Shown here: positions 34,536-43,572 of the stretch, one piece after another
Layout of the letters: each line of letters opens with the position of its first letter
Numbering within the stretch: position 1 is the first letter of the stretch
Assembly: GCF_000812865.1 (NCBI RefSeq)
Contig: NZ_JSYL01000008.1
Coordinates: 41,167-105,166 of the forward strand
From: Kaistella jeonii
Lineage (GTDB): Bacteria > Bacteroidota > Bacteroidia > Flavobacteriales > Weeksellaceae
Reading direction: 5' to 3'
DNA: 64,000 bases
The notes under the pieces: generated by a model
Told to the model about the DNA's origin: nothing
Seen by the model: the letters and a program-made list of their open reading frames with translations, nothing else
Database searches by the model: none
Made by a program: the position numbers and the translations under genes

Positions 34536-35774
34536 ATGCCTTCTTACTACTACATTATCATACTTATCTCTCTAGCTGCATTTTTTGCTTATATAAATGA
34601 GCGGTTTATCAAATTGCCCTTTGTGATCGGATTATTTTTTCTGTCCTCACTTCTCTCCCTTTTTTCTTTGGTGATCAAATCGTATTACAGTGTTCCTTTT
34701 GATCAAATCAGAGAACTCGTGATTAGTACAGACCTCAGTAAATCCGTTATCAATATATTCCTAGGGTTCCTCCTTTTTGCTGGATCAATGCATACGAATT
34801 GGTTCAGCATGAGAAAATATTTAAAAGATATTTCTGTACTCGCATTGGGAGGTGTCGTTTTTTCAACAATCTTTGTGGCAGTAGCATTTTTCTACGTTTC
34901 TCATTGGTTGGGTTTAGAAGTACCTTTTATATATTGCCTTATTTTCGGAGCCTTGATTTCACCCACAGATCCAATCGCTGTTTTGAGTATTTTAAAAGAA
35001 GCCAAAGTCCCCGAAAAAATTGAGGTAACCCTTGTCGGTGAATCTCTTTTTAATGATGGAGTTGGCGTTGTAATTTTCATAGCACTCACTCAAATGTTAG
35101 CTTCTGGAGCGGTGGATTTTGATTTCCCACATTTTGGATTGCTCTTCATACAGGAGGCAGGCGGCGGAATTATTTTCGGATTAATTTTAGGATATATTTT
35201 ACATTATCTTCTGAAAACTACTGATTATTACGAAACAGAAGTTCTGCTGACTTTAGCTTTCGTAATGTTGGGTTATTTCGTTTCTGCACAAATGCATATT
35301 TCCGGAGCTTTGGCGATGGTAATTATGGGTTTAATGGTGGGGAATTTTAGGAAAGAAGAAGCCATGAGTAATGAAACTGAAGAATATGTCGCGAAATTTT
35401 GGGAATTGCTGGAAATTATCTTGAATGCTTTATTATTTTTAATGATTGCTTTGGTTTTGGTCGTTCTCGATTTTAATTTAAAATATATCATTCTTGGAGT
35501 TTTGACAATATTAATCTTGCTGGTTTCACGCTTTTTTACCGTTAATATTCCCCGAAAAACTTCTTTAACCATATTAAAAGTTGACAAACCTACTTCTCAA
35601 ATAATTATTCTCGGCGGACTTCGTGGCGGATTATCTTTGGCTTTGGTGATGTCGCTTCCTGCTTCAGAATTCAAAGATATTCTGTTGATTGTCACCTATA
35701 TATGTGTCGCATTTAGCATTTTAATTCAAGGAACAACCATTGGAACAGTGGCAAAGAAAATTTTGAAAAAGTAA
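34536..35774 (+). CDS. Na+/H+ antiporter, CPA1 family
   Basis: 412 residues, about 12 membrane segments. PFIYCLIFGALISPTDPIAVLS and GESLFNDGVGVVIF hold the Asp-rich ion-binding motif (PTDP; ND). Expels Na+ in exchange for H+. Starts 5 bases after the DUF389 stop, which suggests a joint role in ion or pH homeostasis. Confidence 0.92.
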   Translation: MPSYYYIIILISLAAFFAYINERFIKLPFVIGLFFLSSLLSLFSLVIKSYYSVPFDQIRELVISTDLSKSVINIFLGFLLFAGSMHTNWFSMRKYLKDISVLALGGVVFSTIFVAVAFFYVSHWLGLEVPFIYCLIFGALISPTDPIAVLSILKEAKVPEKIEVTLVGESLFNDGVGVVIFIALTQMLASGAVDFDFPHFGLLFIQEAGGGIIFGLILGYILHYLLKTTDYYETEVLLTLAFVMLGYFVSAQMHISGALAMVIMGLMVGNFRKEEAMSNETEEYVAKFWELLEIILNALLFLMIALVLVVLDFNLKYIILGVLTILILLVSRFFTVNIPRKTSLTILKVDKPTSQIIILGGLRGGLSLALVMSLPASEFKDILLIVTYICVAFSILIQGTTIGTVAKKILKK

Positions 35775-35834
35775 AACCATCTGATTTTGACAATAAGTTT
35801 TAAATTGCTTTTATATTTTTAAAGAGAAATAAAC

Positions 35835-35842
35835 TATCTTTG
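35835..35842 (+). promoter_or_regulatory. -7 promoter element for the RhlE-like helicase
   Basis: TATCTTTG followed by C, giving a predicted leader of about 140 bases before the helicase start. Confidence 0.5.
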
Positions 35843-35906
35843 CAAAATATTCAGCGGCATTCTTAAGCCATTTTAGTAATTTATTTTTACTCAAATAGAA
35901 AATCAC

Positions 35907-35950
35907 TACTTCTACAAGTTTTGCGTTTTCAAGCCAAAAATGTAGAAGTA
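35907..35950 (+). promoter_or_regulatory. Hairpin in the 5' leader of the RhlE-like helicase mRNA
   Basis: Perfect 10-bp stem TACTTCTACA (35907-35916) / TGTAGAAGTA (35941-35950) with a 24-base loop, between the promoter and the start codon and 39 bases before the start. It has no T run, so it is not a terminator. An RNA fold that its own helicase opens is a plausible autoregulation (inference). Confidence 0.4.
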
Positions 35951-35988
35951 AAACACTTCATCCGCAATCATTTTTAATACAGAAAATA

Positions 35989-37242
35989 TTGTTATTTACA
36001 GACTTAAAATTAATTAAGCCCATCCTCGATGCGCTTATAACAGAAGGTTACACGCAACCAACTCCTATTCAGGAAAAAGCAATCCCAAGTATTTTACAAG
36101 GTAGAGATCTACTCGGAACGGCACAAACCGGAACCGGAAAAACGGCTGCCTTTGCCATTCCAATTCTACAAAATCTTGCAGAAAAGAACTCCCGAAACAA
36201 TAATATCAAAGTTTTGGTTTTAACACCAACACGGGAATTAGCAATTCAGATTGAAGAAAGTTTCAACGCGTACGGAAGAAATTTAAACCTCAGAAACCTC
36301 GTGGTTTTTGGTGGAGTAAAACAAGCTGCACAGGAAAAAGCTTTAAGAAGAGGTGTTGATATTTTAGTCGCAACTCCCGGAAGATTACTGGATTTTATTT
36401 CCCAGCGAATTGTTTCCCTTCAAAACTTAGAAGTTTTTGTTTTAGATGAAGCAGACAGAATGCTCGACATGGGTTTTGTTCACGATGTGAAAAGAATCAT
36501 CAAATTGTTACCACCGAAAAGACAAACGCTTTTCTTCTCTGCAACTTTCCCCGATGAAATAAGCAAGTTGGCAAACTCAATGCTCTCTAATCCTGTTAAA
36601 GTTGAAGTAGCACCAGTTTCTGCAACTGCAGATACCATCAATCAGAAAGTATATTTCGTTGACAAAGACGATAAGCTTGAATTGTTAACGCATATTTTAC
36701 AAAATGACATCAAAGAATCGGTTTTGGTATTTTCCAGAACTAAACATGGTGCCGATAAAATTGCAAGAAAATTACAAAGCCATAAGATTTCTGCCGAAGC
36801 AATTCACGGTAATAAATCTCAGAATCAAAGACAAAATGCGCTTTCCAATTTCAAAAATGGTAAAACCAGAATTTTGGTAGCGACAGATATTGCAGCTCGA
36901 GGAATTGATATCGACGAGTTAAAATATGTTTTAAACTTCGAATTATCTGACGTTTCAGAAACTTATGTTCACCGAATCGGAAGAACAGGAAGAGCTGGAG
37001 CAGAAGGAAGTTCAATCTCTTTTGTTGATGGTTTAGATCTGGCGAATTTAAAAAATACGGAGAAACTGATCGGTAAAAAAATACCGGTAGAAAAAGATCA
37101 TCCTTTTCACACGGACAATTTAGTTGCGCAGAAAAGAGATTCGAATAACAAATCTTTTACGCCAAGACCAAGAGTGCAGTCGAGAGAAACAACGGGCAGT
37201 AAAAAGCCTAACAACAAAAGTAATTTCACGAGAAACAGATAA
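35989..37242 (+). CDS. DEAD-box RNA helicase, RhlE type
   Basis: 417 residues. Q motif YTQPTPIQ, motif I AQTGTGKTAA, Ia PTRELA, Ib TPGRLL, II DEAD, III SAT, V ATDIAARGIDI, VI HRIGRTGRAG. Short basic Ser/Arg/Asn tail (RPRVQSRETTGSKKPNNKSN). The only reasonable start is TTG at 35989 (MLFTDLKLIKPI); ATA directly precedes it and no ATG lies in frame nearby. Likely acts in cold growth and ribosome assembly. A long leader with a hairpin precedes it. Confidence 0.92.
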   Translation: MLFTDLKLIKPILDALITEGYTQPTPIQEKAIPSILQGRDLLGTAQTGTGKTAAFAIPILQNLAEKNSRNNNIKVLVLTPTRELAIQIEESFNAYGRNLNLRNLVVFGGVKQAAQEKALRRGVDILVATPGRLLDFISQRIVSLQNLEVFVLDEADRMLDMGFVHDVKRIIKLLPPKRQTLFFSATFPDEISKLANSMLSNPVKVEVAPVSATADTINQKVYFVDKDDKLELLTHILQNDIKESVLVFSRTKHGADKIARKLQSHKISAEAIHGNKSQNQRQNALSNFKNGKTRILVATDIAARGIDIDELKYVLNFELSDVSETYVHRIGRTGRAGAEGSSISFVDGLDLANLKNTEKLIGKKIPVEKDHPFHTDNLVAQKRDSNNKSFTPRPRVQSRETTGSKKPNNKSNFTRNR

Positions 37243-37289
37243 ATTTTCTACGCCGAATTGGTCACGCAAAGAAGCGAAGGAAATGGAGG

Positions 37290-37317
37290 ACCGCAATATT
37301 TATTTATTGCGGTTTTT
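37290..37317 (+). terminator. Rho-independent terminator of the RhlE-like helicase
   Basis: Stem ACCGCAATA / TATTGCGGT (9 bp, 6-base loop) followed by TTTT, 47 bases after the stop. Confidence 0.85.
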
Positions 37318-37419
37318 TAAATTTCTAGAGATTTTATTTCAACAAAAAACAGTATTTTTAGGGGTCAGATAAAACATTTTTATTTTGCAAAACTCTTTTA
37401 AAATCGACAATACAGAACA

Positions 37420-38393
37420 ATGAGAATTATAACCCGAGAAGATTTTTCCGACATTTATATAAAATTTCATCAAAGAGGTTTGCCCTTTTTGCTTTCTAAA
37501 TTCAATTTAAATTCTTTTAAGCGAACACAAAGTGCATTTAATGATCATCAACTGGAAGGTTCTAGTTTTTGGATCGTCCCCGAAGTGAAGAAACGCTGGA
37601 ATAAACTCATCACCGGAAATGAAGATCTACTTTATGAAGATTACATCACTAAAAATTATTTTAAAGGAAAAGGGAAAATAAAAATCCTGGCTTAGGCACA
37701 GGAGTTTATAGCCACGAAATTCGACTGGCAGAACTCAATCCTAATTGTGAGATTGAATGCTACGATTTTTCTGATGAATTGCTCAAAAAAGCAAAAGAGA
37801 TTTCCGATGAAAAGAATTTGAAAAACATTTCTTTCCATGCAGAAAATATCATGGAATATCACTTTGATAGCAAAAAATATGATGTTGTTTTCTTTCATGC
37901 TTCACTGCATCATTTTGACCATATTCCGGAATTTTTGCAGAAAGTAGTTATCAAAAATTTAGTTCCAAATGGTTTACTAATCATTAATGAATTTGTAGGA
38001 TCAAATTGGCTTCAGTACTCAAAATTGCAGCTCAAATATATTAATAAAGCGATTTCAATAATTCCTAAAGAATACCGAAAAATTTTTAAAACCAATATTT
38101 ACAAAAACAATTATTACGGTTCCGGAATTTTAAGAATGATCATTGCTGACCCATCTGAATGTGTGGATTCTATTTCTATCCTTCCGGCAATTCACGAAAA
38201 ATTCAATACAATAGAGGAAAAATTTTATGGCAATAATATTTTACAAAGTGCTTTGAAAGATATTTCACACCACTTTGTTGAGCTAAATCCTGAGAAGAAA
38301 AAAGTGCTTCACCAAATTTTTGATATGGAAGATGAGTTGTTAGAAAAACATCCAAGTGATTTTGTTTTTGGAATTTATGAAATGAAAACGTGA
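37420..38393 (+). pseudogene. Class I SAM methyltransferase, frameshifted inside motif I
   Basis: The first frame (37420-37695) gives 91 residues, MRIITREDFSDIYIKFHQRG ending GKIKILA, then stops. From about 37686 the reading continues in the other frame as PGLGTGVYSHEIRLAELNP, ECYDFSDELLKKAKE, YDVVFFHASLHHF and onwards to EMKT (38393), a methyltransferase-12 type domain. Neither part has a start of its own that makes sense for the second half. Adding one more copy of ATCCTGG at 37684 would restore KILDPGLGTG, the hhDxGxGTG SAM-binding motif. It is thus a broken gene, a phase-variable gene, or a sequencing error. Target unknown. Confidence 0.8.
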
Positions 38394-38404
38394 TCATTTA
38401 AAAC

Positions 38405-38460
38405 CACATTAGTCACATTAGTTTTTTAGTGAAAACATCTCTTAAATAGACCACATTAGT
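38405..38460. repeat. CACATTAGT direct repeats
   Basis: CACATTAGT occurs in tandem at 38405-38413 and 38414-38422 and again at 38452-38460 in the gap between the methyltransferase and tatD. A flavobacterial intergenic repeat is possible; no function is seen. Confidence 0.4.
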
Positions 38461-38572
38461 TTAGACGATGTAATTCTAGCAGGAAATCAGAAAGTGAATC
38501 CTTTATCAAATTCAAGCTTTGAATTATTTTTAATTCTATTACATTTGAATTACACATAAAGAGATGTTAACT

Positions 38573-39340
38573 TCAGTGACTTCCAAATAATTTTTCAGCA
38601 TTTTCGGTGGTGATACGATCTATTTCTGAAAAATCCTTTCCATAAATATCCACGAGCTTTCCGACAACCAAATCCAGATAAGAACTTTCATTTCGTTTTC
38701 CTCGATGCGGAACTGGCGCTAAATACGGAGAATCGGTTTCTAAAACAATCTTATCTAAAGGAATTTCGTGTAGAAACTGATCGATTTTACCATTTTTAAA
38801 AGTGACTACTCCACCGATTCCTAAAATAAAATTTAAATCGATTGCTCTTTTTGCCTGCTCTAAATCTCCAGAAAAACAGTGAAAAATTCCACGCAATTTT
38901 GGATGTTTTTTTCGGTCTAAAACATCAAAAACCTCATCAAAACTACTTCTCGTATGAATCACGATGGGTAAATCTTTTTCTATCGCCCAATCAATTTGTT
39001 GTTCAAAAGCTTTTATCTGAATATCTAAAGTAGTTTTATCCCAATATAAATCGATACCAATTTCACCGATTGCGGGAAACGACTTTTCGTTTAAATGTTT
39101 TTCGACTAATTTCAATTCTTCTTCCCAAGTTTCCGCTTTCACATAACATGGATGAAGTCCAATCATAGAAAAAATTTGTTCAGGATATTCGCTTTCCAAA
39201 CTGAGCATTTTCTCATGAGTTTCAGAATTGATCGCGGGAAGATAAAATTTGGAAACACCTTTGCTAATGGCTCTTTCGATCATTTCTTTTCGGTCATTAT
39301 CGAATTCTTCGGAATATAAATGAGTGTGAGTATCGATCAT
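38573..39340 (-). CDS. TatD-family metal-dependent hydrolase/DNase
   Basis: 255 residues. Metal ligands: HTHLY near the start, AIGEIGIDLYW, PIVIHTRSSFDEV, FHCFSGD, and ETDSPYLAP. TIM-barrel amidohydrolase-fold nuclease or deacylase. Its leader is almost wholly a 7-bp tandem repeat. Confidence 0.95.
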   Translation of the reverse strand: MIDTHTHLYSEEFDNDRKEMIERAISKGVSKFYLPAINSETHEKMLSLESEYPEQIFSMIGLHPCYVKAETWEEELKLVEKHLNEKSFPAIGEIGIDLYWDKTTLDIQIKAFEQQIDWAIEKDLPIVIHTRSSFDEVFDVLDRKKHPKLRGIFHCFSGDLEQAKRAIDLNFILGIGGVVTFKNGKIDQFLHEIPLDKIVLETDSPYLAPVPHRGKRNESSYLDLVVGKLVDIYGKDFSEIDRITTENAEKLFGSH

Positions 39341-39342
39341 TT

Positions 39343-39374
39343 TAGTTGATAGTTGATAGTTGATAGTTGATAGT
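39343..39374. repeat. Heptanucleotide tandem repeat TAGTTGA x4.6 in the tatD leader
   Basis: Four perfect copies of TAGTTGA plus TAGT, two bases upstream of the tatD ATG and below its -7 box. Slippage would alter leader length but not the reading frame. Confidence 0.8.
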
Positions 39375-39381
39375 AAAATTA

Positions 39382-39389
39382 CAAATCTA
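39382..39389 (-). promoter_or_regulatory. -7 promoter element for tatD
   Basis: Minus-strand TAGATTTG (TAnnTTTG), 42 bases upstream of the tatD ATG. Confidence 0.5.
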
Positions 39390-39406
39390 TTTTAATAAAC
39401 TTTATC

Positions 39407-39495
39407 GCAGCCCAGCTTGAGTGGAGCTCATTTTTTTTGCGTTGGGGAAAGCTTTGGCAAAAAATAGCGGGAACGGAAGATGGAAAAAGCTGCCC
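39407..39495. repeat. Divergent second copy of the structured intergenic repeat
   Basis: Begins GCAGCCCAGCTTGAGTGGAG, has a T run, then GCGTTGGGGAAAGC / GCTTTGGCAA, an A run, then AATAGCGGGAACGGAAGATG and AAAAGCTGCCC. GCAGC and GCTGC close the element as a stem. The order AGCCC ... poly-T ... poly-A ... AGCGGGAA ... AGCTxCC is like the element at 15900-16036, so I group them as one family; the identity is modest. Confidence 0.45.
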
Positions 39496-39503
39496 AAATG
39501 ATT

Positions 39504-40454
39504 TTAAAAAATCTTATGCTTCACTTTTGCCTGTTGTGAAAAAATTCTTTGCTTTAACTTTTCTAAAAATTCCTGATGTTTTTGATTCTTTTCGTCGAAA
39601 GATTTATGACTTAAAGATTTCCCTATTTTGAAATTTTCTTCAATGAAACCTATCGTTTCATCCGAAAAAAAAGCATTCCCAAATTTTTCCCAGATATAAT
39701 TAATTGCCTGATTATTGGGATGAATTAAATCTTCGTTGTAAAATCGGTAGTCGCGCAAATCATCCATTAAAATTTCGTAAACCGGCAGATAATGACAGTT
39801 TTCAAATTGTGGTAGGATCTCGTGAAGGGCGGTGATCAGTTTCGATTTGCTTAAATTATTTTCAACCATTCCGTCTTTGGTGTGACGAACGGGAGAAACT
39901 GTAAACAAAATTTGAACATTTTCTTTTGCGATATCTTTTAAATTCTCAACCGTTTCATAAATAGAATCTGTTAATTCTAAATGGGTCAACAATCTTTTTT
40001 GGAAATACTTTGCTGGAATTTTATGACAGTTTGCAACGAGTTTTCTCTTTGGTAGAAATTCGTAAATGAAAGAAGTACCGTACGTGATTAAAACCCAGTT
40101 GGTATTTTGTAAAAACTGATTTCCGTTCTCAATTTGAGCATTAATTTTCTCTAAAGTTTGATGTACAAATTGCGAATTGAAAGAGGAATGGTGATCCAGA
40201 GAAATCACTTCTTCGCTAAAACTAACAAGATCTTCCTCGGCATAAAATTCAGCGCCGTGTATTTTTTTTATCGCATTATTAATCGAAAACGGATTAAAAA
40301 GTGTCCCAAAAGGATTATTTAAAGTCTGAATCTGACCTGCTTTTAAGAGGTTGATCATCTCCGTAGAAAAGCAAGAGCCGATTGAAAAAATGTGGTCTTC
40401 AACTTCTATTTTTCTGTCGGAATTTGGAATTTCTACTTCAGTTCTAAATTTCAT
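39504..40454 (-). CDS. GSCFA-domain protein
   Basis: 316 residues. SIGSCFSTEM at about 27-36 is the namesake motif of the GSCFA family (PF08885), an SGNH-hydrolase-like fold; the Ser is the candidate nucleophile, with a C-terminal DLIHPNNQAINYIWEKFG block that holds Asp and His. Substrate unknown. The function may be esterase-like. Between polyprenyl synthase and tatD. Confidence 0.88.
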   Translation of the reverse strand: MKFRTEVEIPNSDRKIEVEDHIFSIGSCFSTEMINLLKAGQIQTLNNPFGTLFNPFSINNAIKKIHGAEFYAEEDLVSFSEEVISLDHHSSFNSQFVHQTLEKINAQIENGNQFLQNTNWVLITYGTSFIYEFLPKRKLVANCHKIPAKYFQKRLLTHLELTDSIYETVENLKDIAKENVQILFTVSPVRHTKDGMVENNLSKSKLITALHEILPQFENCHYLPVYEILMDDLRDYRFYNEDLIHPNNQAINYIWEKFGNAFFSDETIGFIEENFKIGKSLSHKSFDEKNQKHQEFLEKLKQRIFSQQAKVKHKIF

Positions 40455-40515
40455 ATTATTTTAAAATATCCCGATGTTAAATAAAGGAAATTGGCTCTTT
40501 GTAAAATTATTTATA

Positions 40516-41487
40516 TTAAGATTCGCGTCGCAATAAATAATTCGCAAGTTCGATAAAAGGTTTTTTCTTTGCATCGGAAACGTTGATTTTATTTAAATAT
40601 TTCTGAGCGAGCTCATTGTGTTCCTGAATTAAAAGCAAGGATTTTTCATCAACTTTGGTACGGCGGAAAATCTTTTCTACGCTGTACACTTTATCCACAT
40701 TATCGGTTTTCTTAGAGTACCAAAACTCCAGTTCTTTCCTCTCTTCGTCGGTTGCATGTTCTTTGGCTAAAAGATAAAGCACTGTTTTTTTATTTTCGTA
40801 AATATCTCCGGCATGTTTTTTCCCGATCTGTTCCTGATTTCCGAAGACATCTAAATAATCATCCATAATCTGGAAAGCAATTCCAACATGTTTCCCAAAA
40901 TTAAAAATGGCTTTTGCATCTTTGAAATCTGCACCTGCGATCAACGCACCAATTTCAAAAGAAGAAGCACTTAAAATCCCAGTTTTATAAGAGATCATTC
41001 TAATGTAATCATTGAAAGTCACCTCTTCCTGCGTTTCAAAATTGATATCGTATTGTTGACCTTCACACAGCAATAATCCGGTGTGGATAAAAACTCTCAT
41101 ACAAGCTTTATACAATTCAGGTTCAAGATTTTCAAAAAACTTAAGGGCTTTAAACATTAAGGCATCTCCGGAAAGAATTCCAGTATTAATGCCATGTATC
41201 GTATGAATGGTCGGTTTATTTCTGCGAAGCGGCGCTTCATCCATAATATCATCATGGATCAAAGTGAAATTATGGAAAAATTCAATTGCTAAAGCGGGTT
41301 TAAGGGCTTTTTTTAAATCACCGTCAAACATTTCACAAGCCATTAAAACCATCATGGGACGAAGTCTTTTGCCACCATGTGAAATAATATAATTCATCGG
41401 ACCATATAGTTCCTCGGGCTTATCTTTAAAGATGTATTTAGTAATTGCACTCGCAACGGTTTCCTGATATTCGTCTAAAAACTGCAT
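40516..41487 (-). CDS. Polyprenyl (geranyl/farnesyl/geranylgeranyl) diphosphate synthase
   Basis: 323 residues. First Asp motif DDIMDEAPLRRNKPT, second QIMDDYLDVFG; GGKRLRPM upstream. Makes isoprenoid diphosphates for quinones, carotenoids or the lipid carrier. Aromatic residues a few positions before the first motif (FFHNFTLIHDD) suggest a short to medium product; the exact length cannot be given. Confidence 0.92.
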   Translation of the reverse strand: MQFLDEYQETVASAITKYIFKDKPEELYGPMNYIISHGGKRLRPMMVLMACEMFDGDLKKALKPALAIEFFHNFTLIHDDIMDEAPLRRNKPTIHTIHGINTGILSGDALMFKALKFFENLEPELYKACMRVFIHTGLLLCEGQQYDINFETQEEVTFNDYIRMISYKTGILSASSFEIGALIAGADFKDAKAIFNFGKHVGIAFQIMDDYLDVFGNQEQIGKKHAGDIYENKKTVLYLLAKEHATDEERKELEFWYSKKTDNVDKVYSVEKIFRRTKVDEKSLLLIQEHNELAQKYLNKINVSDAKKKPFIELANYLLRRES

Positions 41488-41514
41488 AAAATTTCTTGTT
41501 TGTGCAAAAATACA

Positions 41515-41522
41515 ATTTATAA
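41515..41522 (-). promoter_or_regulatory. -7 promoter element for the polyprenyl synthase gene
   Basis: Minus-strand TATTTTTG, 28 bases upstream of the ATG. Confidence 0.5.
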
Positions 41523-41556
41523 TAATTATTTAACGATTTAAAATGACACAAAAAAA

Positions 41557-41576
41557 ACCATTTCTTCCGAAATGGC
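41557..41576 (-). terminator. Terminator of the DUF47-PiT operon
   Basis: Stem CCATTTC / GAAATGG with TTCC loop, 22 bases after the PiT stop, with seven A bases at 41551-41557 on the distal side. Confidence 0.75.
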
Positions 41577-41597
41577 TTTCTATATATCGAATAACTC

Positions 41598-42740
41598 TTA
41601 TCTAAAAAAGACTACTAATAAATAAGTACATCCTGCTACGAAGGCAGAAATCGGTATCGTTAAAATCCAGGCCCACAATAAACTTACCGTGATTCCCCAA
41701 CGAACGGCAGAAACTCTTTTTGTTACCCCTACTCCGATAATTGCACCAGTAATAGTATGCGTTGTAGAAACTGGAATTCCGAAATGTTCTGAAATAAAAA
41801 GGGTGATTGCTCCTGCAGTTTCAGCAGCAACTCCTTCAAGTGGTGTCACTTTCGTAATTCGTGTTCCCATGGTTTTTACAATTTTCCAACCACCACTCAT
41901 CGTACCTAAAGCAATCATTAAGAATGATGTAAAAGGCACCCAGAAATAATGTTCTACGAAATAATTAAATTGATGCGTGCTGTCTAAAGCCAGATAAACC
42001 GGATCATGCAAAGTTTGCGTATGATGAAAAATAACTGCTGCTCCGATAATTCCCATTACTTTCTGAGCATCATTCGTTCCATGTCCTAAACTGAAAAGCG
42101 CTGAAGAAACCAATTGCAATTTTTTGAAAATATTGTCGGCTTTTCTTGGACTCGTTCTTTTAGAAACATTAACAATAAACAAAGTAATGATGATGGAGAT
42201 AATCCCTCCAATTATAGGCGCGAGGAAAATGAATAAAAAGATAGGAATCACTTTATCATACCTCACCACATCTTGGGTAAAGAGTTGCTTAAAGGCAAGT
42301 ATCAGTTTATCAAAAGTAGCTAAATCTGGTTGTGCTAAAGCGACGATATGATAATCGGAAACCAAAGCAAACATCAAAGCAGCACCTAAAAAACCACCGA
42401 TTAAAGTGTGAGATGATGAAGAGGGAATCCCAAACCACCAAGTTAATAAGTTCCACAAAATAGCGGCAATCAACCCGGAAAAAATCACTTCGAGATTGAT
42501 GAAATTTTCGTTCACCGACTTGGCAATAGTATTTCCAATTTTAAATTCTCCAATAACATAAGCAGCGAGAAAAAATGCTGCGAAATTCCACATTGCAGCC
42601 CAAAGAACTGCTTGAAAAGGGGTTAAAACTTTAGTTGAAACAATGGTCGCAATGGAGTTAGCGGCATCATGAAAACCATTGATATAGTCAAAAATCAGTG
42701 CTAGTACAATGATAATAATAAGAAGAATTGGTAAATCCAT
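41598..42740 (-). CDS. Inorganic phosphate transporter, PiT family
   Basis: 380 residues, about 10 membrane segments. FDYINGFHDAANSIATIVSTK at the N-terminus and ALFSLGHGTNDAQKVMG / GIPVSTTHTITGAIIGVG are the two PiT repeat signatures. Ion-coupled phosphate (or metal-phosphate) uptake. 31 bases after the DUF47 gene, the usual pairing. Confidence 0.96.
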   Translation of the reverse strand: MDLPILLIIIIVLALIFDYINGFHDAANSIATIVSTKVLTPFQAVLWAAMWNFAAFFLAAYVIGEFKIGNTIAKSVNENFINLEVIFSGLIAAILWNLLTWWFGIPSSSSHTLIGGFLGAALMFALVSDYHIVALAQPDLATFDKLILAFKQLFTQDVVRYDKVIPIFLFIFLAPIIGGIISIIITLFIVNVSKRTSPRKADNIFKKLQLVSSALFSLGHGTNDAQKVMGIIGAAVIFHHTQTLHDPVYLALDSTHQFNYFVEHYFWVPFTSFLMIALGTMSGGWKIVKTMGTRITKVTPLEGVAAETAGAITLFISEHFGIPVSTTHTITGAIIGVGVTKRVSAVRWGITVSLLWAWILTIPISAFVAGCTYLLVVFFR

Positions 42741-42771
42741 TCTATTTTTATATAATAAATTAAGGAATAGA

Positions 42772-43410
42772 TTAAGCGTATTTAATCAAAATACTGTCGA
42801 TCGTGTTGGCTACGTCTTCTGCTTTGTCAGTTACTGTTTCCAGATATTCTAAAACCGACTTCACTTTCATAATCTTAATTGCATCATTCGTTTCAAACAA
42901 TTTTACAATTGCCTGGCTCAAAACATCGTCTGCAATATTTTCGAAAGAATTTATCTTGATACAAGATTCTTTAACTGCTTTTGAATCTTTGAAACCGTTC
43001 AAATTTTTGATGGCAATTTCAATTTCAATACAAGATTTGTAAATCAACAGCGTAAATTCGGTGTAAGCAGGATCTAGCGGTGCTTTGTACAAATAAATAT
43101 ATTTTGCCGAAGCATACATGAAATCAGCAATATCATCTAACCGACTGGCTAAATGACTAATGTCTTCGCGATCAAACGGAGTGATAAAGTTTTCTCCTAA
43201 CTGAACAAAAATTTCGTGGGTTAAATCATCCATTCTGTGTTCGTAATCACTCATGTGCTGTAACATCGTATCATCATTGATATCGAAATCAAGCAGACTC
43301 TCGTGAAATTCTTTTGACATCGCTACAAGTTCTTCTGCAACTTTTTCAAACAGTACAAAAAACACTTTGTCTTTCGGCTGGAACATTTTAAAAATATTTC
43401 CGATTCCCAT
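42772..43410 (-). CDS. DUF47 / PhoU-like regulator of the phosphate transporter
   Basis: 212 residues, all helical. FITPFDREDISHLASRLDDIADFM is the DUF47 signature with metal-binding Asp/Glu residues. In other bacteria DUF47 proteins pair with PiT transporters and control their activity; adjacency to PiT here agrees. Confidence 0.93.
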   Translation of the reverse strand: MGIGNIFKMFQPKDKVFFVLFEKVAEELVAMSKEFHESLLDFDINDDTMLQHMSDYEHRMDDLTHEIFVQLGENFITPFDREDISHLASRLDDIADFMYASAKYIYLYKAPLDPAYTEFTLLIYKSCIEIEIAIKNLNGFKDSKAVKESCIKINSFENIADDVLSQAIVKLFETNDAIKIMKVKSVLEYLETVTDKAEDVANTIDSILIKYA

Positions 43411-43521
43411 TGTTGTTCATTTATTAATTAGTGCTGCAAATTTCCGAAAAACTCAACCAACTTAGACGATTTTATATTAAGTTTTATTAACATTGCGAAA
43501 TTAGTTCTTCACCAAAAAAAA

Positions 43522-43549
43522 TCAGTCCCATTACGAATAATGGGACTGA
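43522..43549 (-). terminator. Rho-independent terminator of the DeaD-like helicase
   Basis: Perfect 12-bp stem TCAGTCCCATTA / TAATGGGACTGA with CGAA loop, 23 bases after the stop, eight A bases at 43514-43521 for the U-tract. Confidence 0.88.
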
Positions 43550-43572
43550 AAATATATTAATAAGATTGAAAA

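Noticed and set aside
39437..39631. 64-codon + strand frame across the repeat and the GSCFA end
   Set aside because: It lies over the structured repeat and the C-terminal part of GSCFA on the opposite strand; a shadow.
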